A stretch of DNA of 64,000 nucleotides from Mycosarcoma maydis. Lineage: Eukaryota > Basidiomycota > Ustilaginomycetes > Ustilaginales. Below are positions 20,565 through 31,023 of this stretch, one piece after another. The stretch covers positions 2,108,001 to 2,172,000 of the forward strand of contig NC_026478.1 in assembly GCF_000328475.2 (NCBI RefSeq), given 5' to 3'. Made by a program: the position numbers and the translations under genes. The notes beneath the pieces were generated by a model. That model did no database searches and was not told the DNA's origin. It saw only the letters and a program-made list of their open reading frames with translations. Numbering within the stretch: the first letter of the stretch is position 1; each line of letters opens with the position of its first letter.

Positions 20565-21500
20565 TAAATGCGTTTGCCGAATAGGAATACGACAATGCGT
20601 AGCAGTGAACACATTCACACATGATTGAATGGGTCCGCCTGGCTCTGTATCATACTGAGCGTAACTTTTAGGACCGTATGCGTTCTTGCAACAGAGTGGG
20701 TGTGTCTGTAGCCATCTAAGCTTGTGCGCTTTTTGTTCCAATCGCAAAACGAGGCTCAGGCGTGTGTTACACGTTCGAGTGTTTGGATACCACCTCGAAG
20801 CTCTGAATGGTGGTAAGGAGGAGCATGAGGCTTGACGATCTTGCAGGCCATCCAGAGTTATGGTTTGTCTCGAAGGTACATTCAAGCGAATCCTATTGCC
20901 GCTCGTGCTGTAGATGATTGGGTTGGTGGAGACACGATCAAGAACAAAGCGCGGACGTGGTTTATCGTGTATGAAGAGCTCGGGGGTGGACCATCGTACT
21001 TCCGTGGCGTCCGAGTTCGAGTTGAAAGGTAGACGATCGATTCGAGGTGACAGCGAGCGAAAATACGTCGTGTCTACCTCCCGTCCTATTTACTCTTGCT
21101 GTCGGTAGTTGGTGGACTTGCAGAATCAAACCAGACACTGGATGTCTTTGTGCTTGGCTGAGGATGACGAACATCGGCCGTCTTCGGCTATACACTTCGT
21201 CGAGGTGTCCACAGCCAGCAGCATGCGTATCTTGACATATCACGGTCTAACATTGGAAACTTCAATAAACTCACCGACGCATCACGCATGCGTGAGGTTT
21301 GACAAAAGAACATGCTGACTAAGCAGCTGAACCCTCCACTCACGACTTGCCAGAATTTCCACATGTCTGTAGAGAAGCTTTTCTGTTGGCGTCCGCAGAA
21401 GACTGCTCATCCTGTAGGCTTCTTGAAGGTGACCAAGAAGTATCGTGAGGACAACGACTACGACTCCGACAAGCGCGCACTTGTGACGGAAGGCGGAGGA
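20565..21500. other. intergenic, upstream of ELP4
   Basis: No separate gene seen. The ELP4 frame stays open upstream to an ATG at 21312, so the last ~190 bp are either 5' leader or an N-terminal extension. A heptamer variant (ACTCACGACT) lies near 21338. Confidence 0.5.
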
Positions 21501-23498
21501 ATGTCATCATTCAAGAGACGTGTCAACCCGGCTTCTGGCTCAGCAGCATCAATCCCCCTGCCTGCAGGTGTCAAGCCTTCTTCGTTCTCGTCGCCCGTCC
21601 CGCTTATCTCCACCGGAGTACCAGCCCTGGACGATCTTCTCTCCGGCGGCGGACTGTCTTCCAGCTCTGATCTGCTACTGCTACCAGCCACGGGTACAGC
21701 TGCGCAATCGGCTGCGCAGATCGGTGCTTCGAGCTCTACTCTCGCTGCATCAGCAGAGACCAACCACGCCGCAAGGGCGGCAGCGGAGCCGTATGTGGAG
21801 CTGCTTTTGGGATACTCGATAGCTCAAGGCATTGCAGCAGAACATACAAATGTGGTTGTCGGCGAAGATGTCAATGGATTGGTAAATGGCTTGATGGCCA
21901 GAGCTGGAGATTTGGACGAGCAATTGCTCAAGACAATAGGTGCCAAGCCGGCGGCAAGGGCAGGAGAGGTAGCAGGGGAAGGTGGCGCCGGTCCATCAGA
22001 TCATCTAGACACGGTAGCAGATGATGATGATATGCAAAATTCAGAGACCAGCAGTGTCTCAGGCGCAGCTTCCGCGGAAGGCGAAGACGAAGGCGAAGGC
22101 AGGTCGAATCGAGCGGAGAGAGAGAGAGGGATGAAGATCGCCTGGCGATACCATAGCATGAAACAATTCAATACCACAGTCAACGAGCCGAGTAGTAGCA
22201 GTAGCCCGAGCTCGCAACCTACGCCGTTCTGCCATACTTTTGATCTTAGCAGACGTATCGATGGTCGCATCGTCCAACATGCAGTCGAGCAGAACAAGCT
22301 CGAGATGGTCGATATCTCTACAGCATCAAAAGCATCAACCTCGAGAGATATCAACTCTTACGAAGTTGCATACAGACACATTGAAGCAGTTGCAGATCGA
22401 TGTCGACGTCAAGCTGAATCAGCATCGTCTACGGTCGCGCCTCCGGTCCTTCGCATCGCGATTCGCGCTCTCGGTTCATCTGCGTGGAACGTCGCCCGTG
22501 GGCAATCGCATCAAGCCGAGATCATCCGCTTCCTGCACAGACTCAAACGACTTCTTCGTTCTTTATCCCTACTTGATACTGCGCCAGCACGTGCCTCGCG
22601 GAGAGTAGCGATTCCGTCAATGGCAGTCATCAGCATATCGTCGTTCCTGCTCTGCAACGCATCTTCACAAAATCTGCCGCATCGAATGGTACACAGCGTT
22701 GACTCTGCCGTCTCGATGAGCGCCTTCGCTTGCTCCCCCGCGCTTCGTTCTGCATTCCCCGCCTACACGGGCGCGTTCAAAGTGCTCAAGACGCCTGCTG
22801 TGGGGACGCTCACCAACCCTTCGATTAGATCTTCCGTACTGCGCGGGATGGGCACAGGCGCCGGTGCAGGTGCAGGTGGCAAGAATGCAGCAGGCAGTGG
22901 TGAAGGAGGTGCCGGAGGTGGCGAGAACAATTTGGCGTTCAAAGTGCGCCGGAAAAGGTTGGTAATCGAGACATTGCATTTGGACGTAGAAGGCGGGGTA
23001 AGTGAGCGTCGCACCAAGCCGCCGAAGAACAGTGAGCGTGTCACGGGCGCACCTGGCAAAACGCCAAGTGGAAGCGGCGGTGCTGTCACAGCAGCAGCAG
23101 CAGCAGCAGCAGAGGATGCTCCCATACAAAGTGCGCGTACAAGCAGTGCTGGAGGATCGTCATTTGTTCGCAGACAGCCCACAAGTGGCTCTGCTATGAC
23201 AACACCAGCGAGCACGTCGTCGATTTTGCCGGGTCCCACACCGAAACCGAACAAGTTCGCAGGCTTGTCGTCGCTACGACAGCGCGGCTTGGCTGCCGCT
23301 GCTGCAGCTGCGAACGCCGCTCAGACTACACAGCCTGCTCCACAGCACGAATATTCGGTCGAAATCGACTCGCAGACCGATCAACACGTTCATGTTGACG
23401 CCCACAGCCACACCCACTCCCATAGTCACAAGCCAAGAGAAATGCCCTCTGCCATCAAAAGAGCTGCCCATGTTCGAGCGGAAGACCTCGAATTCTAG
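21501..23498 (+). CDS. ELP4: Elongator complex subunit 4 (ELP4)
   Basis: Elp4 forms the RecA-like hexamer with Elp5 and Elp6 that supports tRNA wobble-uridine modification by Elongator. I chose the ATG at 21501 because MSSFKRR followed by STGVPALDDLLSGGG is the usual Elp4 beginning; an in-frame ATG at 21312 would add 63 residues of no clear character. From 21501 the protein has 665 residues. Core PAXNEB-type segments are visible: PYVELLLGYSIAQGIA, the GMKIAWRYHSMKQFN block, and FCHTFDLSRRI. Low-complexity insertions (Ala/Gly-rich, and an Ala run coded by CAG/GCA repeats near 23089-23112) separate conserved blocks and make it longer than yeast Elp4. The C-terminus has a His-rich HVDAHSHTHSHSH tract. 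Confidence 0.88.
   Translation: MSSFKRRVNPASGSAASIPLPAGVKPSSFSSPVPLISTGVPALDDLLSGGGLSSSSDLLLLPATGTAAQSAAQIGASSSTLAASAETNHAARAAAEPYVELLLGYSIAQGIAAEHTNVVVGEDVNGLVNGLMARAGDLDEQLLKTIGAKPAARAGEVAGEGGAGPSDHLDTVADDDDMQNSETSSVSGAASAEGEDEGEGRSNRAERERGMKIAWRYHSMKQFNTTVNEPSSSSSPSSQPTPFCHTFDLSRRIDGRIVQHAVEQNKLEMVDISTASKASTSRDINSYEVAYRHIEAVADRCRRQAESASSTVAPPVLRIAIRALGSSAWNVARGQSHQAEIIRFLHRLKRLLRSLSLLDTAPARASRRVAIPSMAVISISSFLLCNASSQNLPHRMVHSVDSAVSMSAFACSPALRSAFPAYTGAFKVLKTPAVGTLTNPSIRSSVLRGMGTGAGAGAGGKNAAGSGEGGAGGGENNLAFKVRRKRLVIETLHLDVEGGVSERRTKPPKNSERVTGAPGKTPSGSGGAVTAAAAAAAEDAPIQSARTSSAGGSSFVRRQPTSGSAMTTPASTSSILPGPTPKPNKFAGLSSLRQRGLAAAAAAANAAQTTQPAPQHEYSVEIDSQTDQHVHVDAHSHTHSHSHKPREMPSAIKRAAHVRAEDLEF
23089..23112 (+). 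repeat. CAG trinucleotide run inside ELP4
   Basis: About eight CAG units, read in the ELP4 frame as alanine (GCA). Probably length-variable. Confidence 0.7.
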
Positions 23499-23662
23499 TC
23501 TTCACCGCCAGCTCGTCCTGCTTGTAGTATCGAATATATCACGAAACATTCACGATTCACGGTTTGTGATCGACAATACACACGCTGTAAGGATGTGCGA
23601 AACAAAGAGTTTTCATTCCGTACCAGGCGGGGCCGAGTCATAGCGAGGGAACCGAGTGAGTC

Positions 23663-25075
23663 TCAATTGGCACCGGTGGGCTGGGGGAGATTGGCGGAAC
23701 CCAGACTTGCGATGGAAGCAGGGATGCCCTGCGTGGCGCTCGAAGCGCCGGTAGCAGCCGAAGTGACAGCCGAGGCGGAGGCGGCGGCGAGCGAGTCGGT
23801 GGAAACGATCGAGTCACTTCCACTAGCTGTTGCGGAGGATGCAGCAGAAGAGTCGGTCGGGGTGCCCGTGGGACCAGCGCCAACAGCCCCGGTCGAAGTA
23901 GCAGCGGACGAACCACTCGCCGAAGATACAGTGCTGGACGGAGCCGCATTGGTTGCCTCTGGTGCTTCAACAAGTGGGATGTAGACGTATCCCAGAGCGG
24001 GGCCAGCAATAGTAGTGTCATCCGTAACCGAAGTGTTCGAGCTAGTGACGACGGCGTACATCTGGCCACCAGTGAGATTGCTGGGCAGTGTCACTTGCGA
24101 CGAGTTGCTGTCGAGCGCCAAGAACTGAGGTGCGCCTACGCCCTGAATGATGGCGAGGTACGTGCCGTTCGAGTCGGTGGAGGACGAGGATGTGGAATTG
24201 GTCGACGTGTACGATGCTGTCACCTGCTGGCCAGGGGTGAAAGAACCATTGTTCTCGCCACCGGACAACGAAAGAGTGGGGAAGGCCGTGATTGGCAAGC
24301 TGGCGTTCTCAGGGCACGACTCGATGAAAGGTGCAGCCAGTGAGTACACCTGCTTAAAGTCCAAAGCAGTCGAGAACGCGCCAGGGATCACATTACCACC
24401 CTCGTTGGTCTGAGCAATCAGGTATGTCTGGTGCTGTCCCTCGACAACCAAGATGCTACCTGCCGTTTCGAGCACGCTAGAATTCGAGATGTTCTGAGCT
24501 GCGCCCAAGTACGCCGAGACACCAACACCTTCAAGCACACGAGCGGTGGTCAGGAAGCTAGCCACATCCGTGACAGCGCTGAAGTTGTATGTGCAGGCGG
24601 GAACCGCCTGGTCTCCAAGTGCTTCGGTCAGCAGGGAGACGTGCGAAGCTTCATCTCGGCCGATCGAGTAGATCTGGTTTCGAACCGATGCGTTGTAGCC
24701 AGCGTTCTCAAAGTCAGAAGTCGACAACTTGGAGAGCGACTGGTTGTAAAATTCGGCTTCCAGATGCTCGAGCGTCAGTGCGTACTGGAGGATCTGCGTA
24801 TCGTTGAAAGTGGTGCCAGTACCAGTGGGAGGAAGGATACCGCCAGTCGGGCTGGGAGAGAATGTGGTAGCAGCCGCTGAAGAGACACGCGTAGCTGAAG
24901 AGCTGCTAGAAGCAGTTGCAGGGTCGAAGGGGCCAGCGAGCACCGAGGAGATTGCTGATGGAGAGGGGAGACCACCAGCAGCTGACGAAATCTGGTTCTG
25001 TCGTCGGAAAAGTGGCGATGACGAAGCAGAAGAAGCGGCTGCTAGGGCGATGACGAACGAAAAAGTAAGCTTCAT
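23663..25075 (-). CDS. secreted ferritin-like (Rds1-type) protein
   Basis: The product has 470 residues from the ATG at 25075; the frame is open 36 codons further but the signal peptide MKLTFSFVIALAAASSASS begins here. A putative Kex2-like FRR site follows near residue 23. A ferritin-like four-helix domain occupies about residues 85-255, with candidate di-iron ligands in LEHLEAEFY, DEASH and EGQHQTY. This is the pattern of fungal Rds1-like stress-response proteins. A Ser/Thr/Asn-rich domain with many N-x-S/T sites and a Ser/Ala/Thr-rich C-terminal third follow. There is no hydrophobic C-terminal GPI signal, so the protein is likely released or wall-held by glycans. Function in the family is poorly known; induction by starvation or stress is reported for S. 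pombe rds1. Confidence 0.85.
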   Translation of the reverse strand: MKLTFSFVIALAAASSASSSPLFRRQNQISSAAGGLPSPSAISSVLAGPFDPATASSSSSATRVSSAAATTFSPSPTGGILPPTGTGTTFNDTQILQYALTLEHLEAEFYNQSLSKLSTSDFENAGYNASVRNQIYSIGRDEASHVSLLTEALGDQAVPACTYNFSAVTDVASFLTTARVLEGVGVSAYLGAAQNISNSSVLETAGSILVVEGQHQTYLIAQTNEGGNVIPGAFSTALDFKQVYSLAAPFIESCPENASLPITAFPTLSLSGGENNGSFTPGQQVTASYTSTNSTSSSSTDSNGTYLAIIQGVGAPQFLALDSNSSQVTLPSNLTGGQMYAVVTSSNTSVTDDTTIAGPALGYVYIPLVEAPEATNAAPSSTVSSASGSSAATSTGAVGAGPTGTPTDSSAASSATASGSDSIVSTDSLAAASASAVTSAATGASSATQGIPASIASLGSANLPQPTGAN

Positions 25076-25138
25076 GATGGCCGACGAAGGACGGTGTTGG
25101 TTGGATTGACACCGAAGAACGCACTTCGTTCGATTGAT

Positions 25139-25145
25139 TATATAC
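25139..25145 (-). promoter_or_regulatory. putative TATA box of the ferritin-like gene
   Basis: TATATAA on the minus strand lies 64 nt upstream of the ATG at 25075, within an A/T-rich patch. A strong TATA box suits a regulated, highly expressed secreted protein. Confidence 0.5.
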
Positions 25146-26408
25146 TCTGGAGGCGGCCATATGCGTGACCAACCATCTGACAAAGCGCAAGATCGAGAAG
25201 ATTCTGCCGGATCCCTACTAACTCGGGGAAAGGAAGATCAAAAATAGTAGTGATTGGCCGAGGCTGAGTTTCGAACCTAAGTTCGGGCATCTTGTTTAAG
25301 GAAACACAAACACAGCCATGTCGTGCTCCACGGCACGGACAAGTTTCAAGCTTGTCATCGAATACACTGACGTACGGCGGCTGGGAGCTTCTCTAAAGCA
25401 ATAAGTCTGGGGTGCATAGGCCAGGGGTCTCGATGACGGCGTCTGATCAAGGGCAGCGCTTGATCGTCACTGCTGGTTCGGCATGCTGATACGTCTGTGT
25501 CATGCACAGCAGCTGCTTGCAGTATCATGGCGCAGTACAAGAGTGTATGGTCACCGAGCACGAAAATATGGCGAGCTAGACGGACATGTGGAGCAGAGCC
25601 ACATCCACAATCAACGGTTTATGTGCCGGACGAAGACTCACAAGTCAACGTCTCAGAGTGAGACATTGAGCGCAAACGTCACACCTCATCATCGATGTGA
25701 CGCTTCGTAAGTCGCCGCTGTGCGACATATTTCCCCTTTATTTGGTCATGTTCAGAACCAGATCCTCATCGAAGTGGACATGCATTTCTTTCACAAAAGC
25801 GTCGCAGCTCTTAGTTCCGACCCGGTGCAGAGTTCAGTTGAACCATTCGTGTTTGTGATTCTAGCGAAGCACTCAGAACTTAGGAAGAGATCTGCAGTAC
25901 AGACACCGCCGCTCGTCAAGTCGTGAGTGGACTCGTTTGGAGGGTGTCGTGTGGACACAGACGTGCAGCCACATCCGTCACGAGTATCTGAGCTCATGAC
26001 GGTCCTCGTCACGCAGCAATGTGAATCGTGAATGACTCTTCAGGAAGCGGCGTCTTCCGTGTGAAACGAGCTTTAATTCGAAATCACGAACGTCAAAGAA
26101 GGCACAATTTGGTAGTTGACGTCATGCTGTGCCAACAGTCACGTGAGTTAAACGAGACGCACACGGAAACTTTCGATGTGAATTTCACGATTCATGAATC
26201 ATCACAAATCGTGAATACGAGAAGCACAAAAAAGGTATTCGTAACTTGTGGCGGCACTCGGCTTGGAGGGTGCGGCGTGTTTTTTATTGTTAGATTGGGA
26301 ACAGCTTACATTTATTCTTTCTGAGCGTGGTCCACAAGTCACGAGTGGACTCTGGGCCCGTAACCAGAACTGTCAGCCGCCAACATGCACGATGACACGT
26401 GAGACGAC

Positions 26409-26443
26409 ATTCGTGATTCGTGATTCGTGATTCGTGATTCGTG
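26409..26443 (-). repeat. tandem array, 5 copies of ATTCGTG (AATCACG on minus strand)
   Basis: Five perfect head-to-tail 7-bp units, followed by a partial unit. Confidence 0.9.
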
Positions 26444-28023
26444 ATTGAGCTGACACAACTAAGAAGCATGTCATCACGATCAGAAGTATAGAAAAACCCT
26501 TCCAAACCCCACCAACATCTGCGGCCATAGAGACTTGAAAATACCGCATCCCGTTCGATCTGCGCAGTCAAGCAAGTCGTCGCCTAGTCAGTACTGCGGT
26601 GGGGGACCACGCGGGAATCCTGGGTGCTGCAGTTCTTTTTTGGCCGCCGCTTGCATGACCATCGCCGATTGTATCCAAACCGTGGTGCTTGCTCGGACAG
26701 CCGAGACGGCCAAGCCTTTCTGAGTGGGTGGTAGTGGTGTTCATATCTTTGCATGGATGAAATGCTCAGTCGAGCCGGGGATGCGGTTGATGATGGTTTC
26801 CGACGCTAGTGTATGACTGGTATTGACAGTTTACAGATCCCGCAGCCTATACACGATCTGGTTGCAGTAGTTGCTCGTGCGTGATCGAGTCTAGTCTGTT
26901 CCTGCATTGAGTGTGCTGACAAATATGCGGGGTAGGAGGAGTGCATTTCTTATGGACTTGTACCTGGTCGTTGAGCGAGGCTGTGACATTGGCGTCTGGG
27001 CATTTCGAGGTTGACGGACATGTGTTCGCAAGCTCTATCGGACTTGATAGAGTATACTTCACGGAGAGCAGGTAAGAGTCGAGGAGATCGGTCGGACTTG
27101 GAGCGCGTGGTCAGCGTCTTCGATACGTCCTCTTGGGAGCATCGCTAATCCCGACAACCAAGAGACGCCAAGCCAGGGCCTTGGACGGTCCTTTTTTGGA
27201 CCCTGGTGATTCGAGTACTTGGCGTTGCTTGCCTCTCGAATTGTGATGGGGACGACAAGAATGCAAATGCTGACATGACATGCCAATACCGCATGCTCGA
27301 GCCCCGTCGTTATCAGAGGTCTGCCCCCCACGTTGAAGAACAGAGACCAAGGGTTGAGATGGCACATACACGATACGTTAGCACAAGAGCGAATTTTCGA
27401 TATGATTTCGACCGCTGTGCGCGGGTTGCACATGGGCTCAGTCAACTCGAGACCGATCGAAAATCGTGAATAGGACATGCACTGGTCACAGGCGACGCTT
27501 TGCTACTCTCCGCGGTAATTGAGCCGTTTTCTCTCTGACCACCTTGAAACCTGCCCGACGGCTTTGCCATGAGCAATTGCGAAACAGCGGCCATGTGGAC
27601 CTAATTCCGACAAAGACCAGTCACGAGTCATCGTCCCTGTTGGCAAAGAGCGAACTTTGCACCGTCCTTCAAACCGGTTATCTGTTATCCCAGATTCGGG
27701 CCGTCGTTTAGAGTGGATATGATTGGATGCATCTCATAATCCGGCATGGCTTTGGTGCTTGCTATGGACGCTTATCATCATCGAGAACGAGACCCTGCAT
27801 TCAGCCATCCAAAACTTGCGCAGAGATAGGTCAAGATAGTGTTTTGCATTCGTGATTCGCACTCGTGATTCACATTCGTGATTGAAAGCATCTGTGGTAA
27901 TGGCGCTTGGTTAGGCGTGGATAAGAAAACACAAGACTCGTGACTCGACAAAAGACACCGTGTTGCACGGTGATGCGCCAAGTTTGGGAGATTGGAAGTC
28001 ATTCGAAATTGGATTCTTGATTG

Positions 28024-28048
28024 ATTCGTGATTTGTGATTTGTGATTG
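28024..28048 (-). repeat. short heptamer array, GATTCGT/GATTTGT units
   Basis: Three to four consecutive 7-bp units differing at one position (GTGATTC and GTGATTT). Confidence 0.6.
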
Positions 28049-29098
28049 GTTTGACCGCCATGTGTCCTCGGACTCGCACATTGTGACTGCAGAGCTGTCA
28101 AGATCTTAATTTCGTTTTCGTTTGTTTGGCTTCATTATTTTGGCTTCGTTTGATTAATGTTCCGTGGTTTGATTTGAGTGGGTGGCAGACCAGCTAGGCG
28201 GCTGCCGCTGCTGTTCCATTCGTGATTGGGTGTGTTGGTATCCAAGATTCGCCACTACGAAGTGCGAGAGTCGAACCTTGAAGCAAGAAACCTGCTCGTC
28301 TCGTCCTGTGCGACCGTGGCCAGTCATGCGACACGAGATTGCACTTGAGTAGGTGCATGTGCAGGCTCGCCTCGACAACAAGAGAGGTCTGCATTGCCAA
28401 TCAGTACCGGCAATAGTGGCCTACCCCGCAATATCAGCAAGACAAAGACAAGTGGACCTATCTCCTATCAATCCTAGATACGCACTCCGAAAGCTCCGTA
28501 CGCTACAATTCATGAATCAACTCGTCTCGCCCTCTCTTGTGAACATCACGTTCCTAGAAACGACGCGTGTGCGTTGCTGATACTCGGTCACCAGAAAGGC
28601 TGTCCACCGGTTCACACACACAAACTGGCGTGGGTCACCCGAGCTTGCAGGTTGGCTTCATTTCCAACTTTGCACCAAACCAGTTGTCGAGCCTCACAAC
28701 CGGTACACGCCCACAACGGACAAGAGCGCTGCACTGTTGTACATTCGCCTATGCAACAACGTTGCTGCTGTGCATCCGGTTGCTGCTGTTGCTCCTTGAT
28801 CCCACCATACCTTGTTCGCTAGAGTCGGTCATTTACGGCTTCGTTTGCCTATAACTAGCTTCGCATTTCCTTGGTACCTTTTGTCCTTTTCGGTGCATCC
28901 CACCTCTTTCATTAGTTCGGTTCGTCCCCTTCACTGTCATCGACCCTCGTCTCTTTCGGCGTCTGCACCGTCGTTGCCTCTGTCTCGCCTTGGCCTTGTA
29001 CCCAGGCTGTCGAGTGCATACCTTGCTCGCTCGTTGCTTTCTGCTCGATAGGAACACGATTCGATTCCAACTCCTCTAGCCCATCAACAGCTGCCATC

Positions 29099-30565
29099 AT
29101 GGGCGCGCTTCACCAAGCACGCGTTTTTCTCTGGGGGCAGAAGCCGGCAACCAAGCTCGAACAGCGCCTGCTGCTTAAGATCGACGGTGTCGTCATGACG
29201 TTCTGCACGCTTCTCTTCCTCTCCAACTACCTCAACCGAGCGAATTTTTCCAACGCCTACCTGACCGGCATGAAGGAAGACCTCAAGTTCCACGGTAAAC
29301 AGTTCAACCAAGTGCAATCCATCTTCACCGCTGGCTACATCATCGGTCTGTGGCCCAACAACCTCATTTTGCAAGTGGTACCACCTCGGTACTGGTTGCC
29401 GTTCTGCGGTGCTATGTGGGGGATCCTGTCGGCGTGCTTGGCTGCGACTAAGACGCCGCAGCAGGTCATGGCGATTCGATTCTTACAGGCGCTCTTCGAA
29501 TCGTCGACGTTCACAGGCTGCCATTGGATCCTGGGCTCGTGGTACAAGGAGGAAGAGCTCGGCAAGAGGTCTGGTATCTTTTCCACTTTTGCACAGATGG
29601 GCTCGCTCTGGTCCGGTGTCATGCAGGGTCGAATCAGTCAAACCATGAACGGTCATTTGGGACTCAAGAGTTATCAGTGGTTGTTTATCATCGACTTTGC
29701 CCTAGCCATGCCGATCGCGCTTTTCGGTTTGCTTCTGTTCCCCGATACGCCGCGCAAGACCAAAGCCTGGTTCTTGACCGAAGAAGAACGACAATGCGCC
29801 GTGCAACGTCTTCCGCAGCATGAACCGACCAAGATGTCGTGGAACCTGATCAAACGTGTATTTGGTCGATGGCATATCTACATGTTTGGCATGCTCTTCG
29901 GCTTCGGAAGCATGTTGGAATCCGCCGGTATCAACAGCGTCATGGGATTCTGGTTCAAATCGTTGGGCTTCAGCAAGGCACAAATCAATTATTACCCACT
30001 ATCGCTCATCAGCATTGCCATTTTCACCACAATCATCGCTTCCTACACGACCGACTACGTCGGCTCGAGATTCTGGGTCAACCCTCTGATGGGCATCATC
30101 ATCAGTATGAGCTCCATCATGCTGTTGGTATGGGACATTCCGTACGGTGCCAAGTTCTTCGCTTTTGCCATCCAGGGAGCCGGGTACATGGGACAGGCAA
30201 CTAACTTTGCCTGGGCCAACATTGTCTGCCAGGACGACGAACAGGAACGCGCCATGGTTCTGGCCGGCATGAACGTCTTCAGCAACATCGTCAATTCATG
30301 GTGGAACTTGGTCTTTTGGGCGGCCACGGATGCTCCCAAGTACCGAAATGGTTGGATCAGCATGTTCCCCCTGTCGGTATTTGTCACCGTGGTCGCGTTG
30401 GCCATCGTGTATCTGGAGAGGAGGGATAGGAGGACCAAAATGCACATGTACCCTGTGCGCGAGGAACAGCCGGAACGGCTCCAGACCTATACTCTACCCG
30501 CTGAAAAGGGCATCATGGAAGCCGATGCCGATGACACCTCGTCCGAGGGTAAAGACAAGCCTTGA
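29099..30565 (+). CDS. MFS transporter, FEN2/LIZ1 (Dal5-type) family, probable pantothenate or related anion uptake
   Basis: The product has 488 residues and 12 TM helices. The start MGALHQARVFLWGQKPATKLEQRLLLKID and the block FLSNYLNRANFSNAYLTGMKEDL with YWLPFCGAMWGILSACLAATK are typical of the anion:cation symporter (Dal5) family. The region WWNLVFWAATDAPKYRNGWISM resembles S. cerevisiae Fen2 and S. pombe Liz1, plasma-membrane proton:pantothenate symporters. The same family includes biotin (Vht1), nicotinate (Tna1) and allantoate (Dal5) carriers, so the substrate is inferred. The C-terminal tail is short and acidic. A long pyrimidine-rich leader precedes the ATG. It converges with UTP11. 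Confidence 0.85.
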   Translation: MGALHQARVFLWGQKPATKLEQRLLLKIDGVVMTFCTLLFLSNYLNRANFSNAYLTGMKEDLKFHGKQFNQVQSIFTAGYIIGLWPNNLILQVVPPRYWLPFCGAMWGILSACLAATKTPQQVMAIRFLQALFESSTFTGCHWILGSWYKEEELGKRSGIFSTFAQMGSLWSGVMQGRISQTMNGHLGLKSYQWLFIIDFALAMPIALFGLLLFPDTPRKTKAWFLTEEERQCAVQRLPQHEPTKMSWNLIKRVFGRWHIYMFGMLFGFGSMLESAGINSVMGFWFKSLGFSKAQINYYPLSLISIAIFTTIIASYTTDYVGSRFWVNPLMGIIISMSSIMLLVWDIPYGAKFFAFAIQGAGYMGQATNFAWANIVCQDDEQERAMVLAGMNVFSNIVNSWWNLVFWAATDAPKYRNGWISMFPLSVFVTVVALAIVYLERRDRRTKMHMYPVREEQPERLQTYTLPAEKGIMEADADDTSSEGKDKP

Positions 30566-31023
30566 GAGCCACCGAGGAACATGGCTCTTTGCGCTTTGTG
30601 CTTTTTTTATTCCGCTGTTTGTTTTCTGTGAACCTGATTCTCGTCGCATCATGTCATAGACTGCTTTCGAGTTATGTAAGACTCAGCTGACTCTGTTGCA
30701 CTCGTCAGTCGGTTCGCTTCCTCGTCCTATTTCTGTTGATTTTCTCGGTGGTTCGTAATGGCATATGTCTGCATAAAGAGCACATCCGTGCGCCCTGTGC
30801 TGCAACAATCACGAGTGCGAGCTGAGCTTGCCCCGACAGTCACGATTGCTCCTGCTCCTCGCGTATCGTCCGCGACTCCAGCCGCACCGCACGCGTTGTG
30901 ACTTAGCATCAAAACCCAGAGTCCTTGAAACACAAGAGCAGCAGAGACGAACAGAATGGCGCAGGAGATTAACGTACATCACGCGCTGCCTCTCGAACCG
31001 ACTTGCTGGACATGTAACAAAGT
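30566..31023. other. convergent intergenic region, no gene seen
   Basis: Holds the 3' ends of the FEN2-type transporter and UTP11 genes. One heptamer variant (AATCACGAGTG) is near 30808. Confidence 0.5.

Larger units (their letters stand above)
25146..29098. other. 4-kb gene-poor region with heptamer repeats
   Basis: No convincing coding sequence on either strand; all open frames are short and of random composition. Heptamer-family copies are near 25918, 26019, 26185-26215, 26336, 26409-26443, 27620, 27848-27885, 28024-28048 and 28217. The last ~240 bp before 29099 are a C/T-rich leader for the transporter gene. An unannotated spliced gene or noncoding RNA cannot be excluded. Confidence 0.5.

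Noticed and set aside
23663..24069. Open frames opposite or inside the 3' end of the ferritin-like gene
   Set aside because: Shadows of Ser/Ala/Thr-rich codons in other frames.
24906..25183. Longer N-terminus for the ferritin-like protein starting at 25183
   Set aside because: It would bury the signal peptide 36 residues inside the protein and run across the TATA box at 25139-25145.
26409..26443. Interstitial telomere repeats
   Set aside because: The unit is not TTAGGG-like on either strand.
28200..28330. Possible tRNA on the minus strand (GGTTCGACTC resembles a B box)
   Set aside because: The bases around the loop do not form a T stem and no acceptor stem or A box is found at the right distance.
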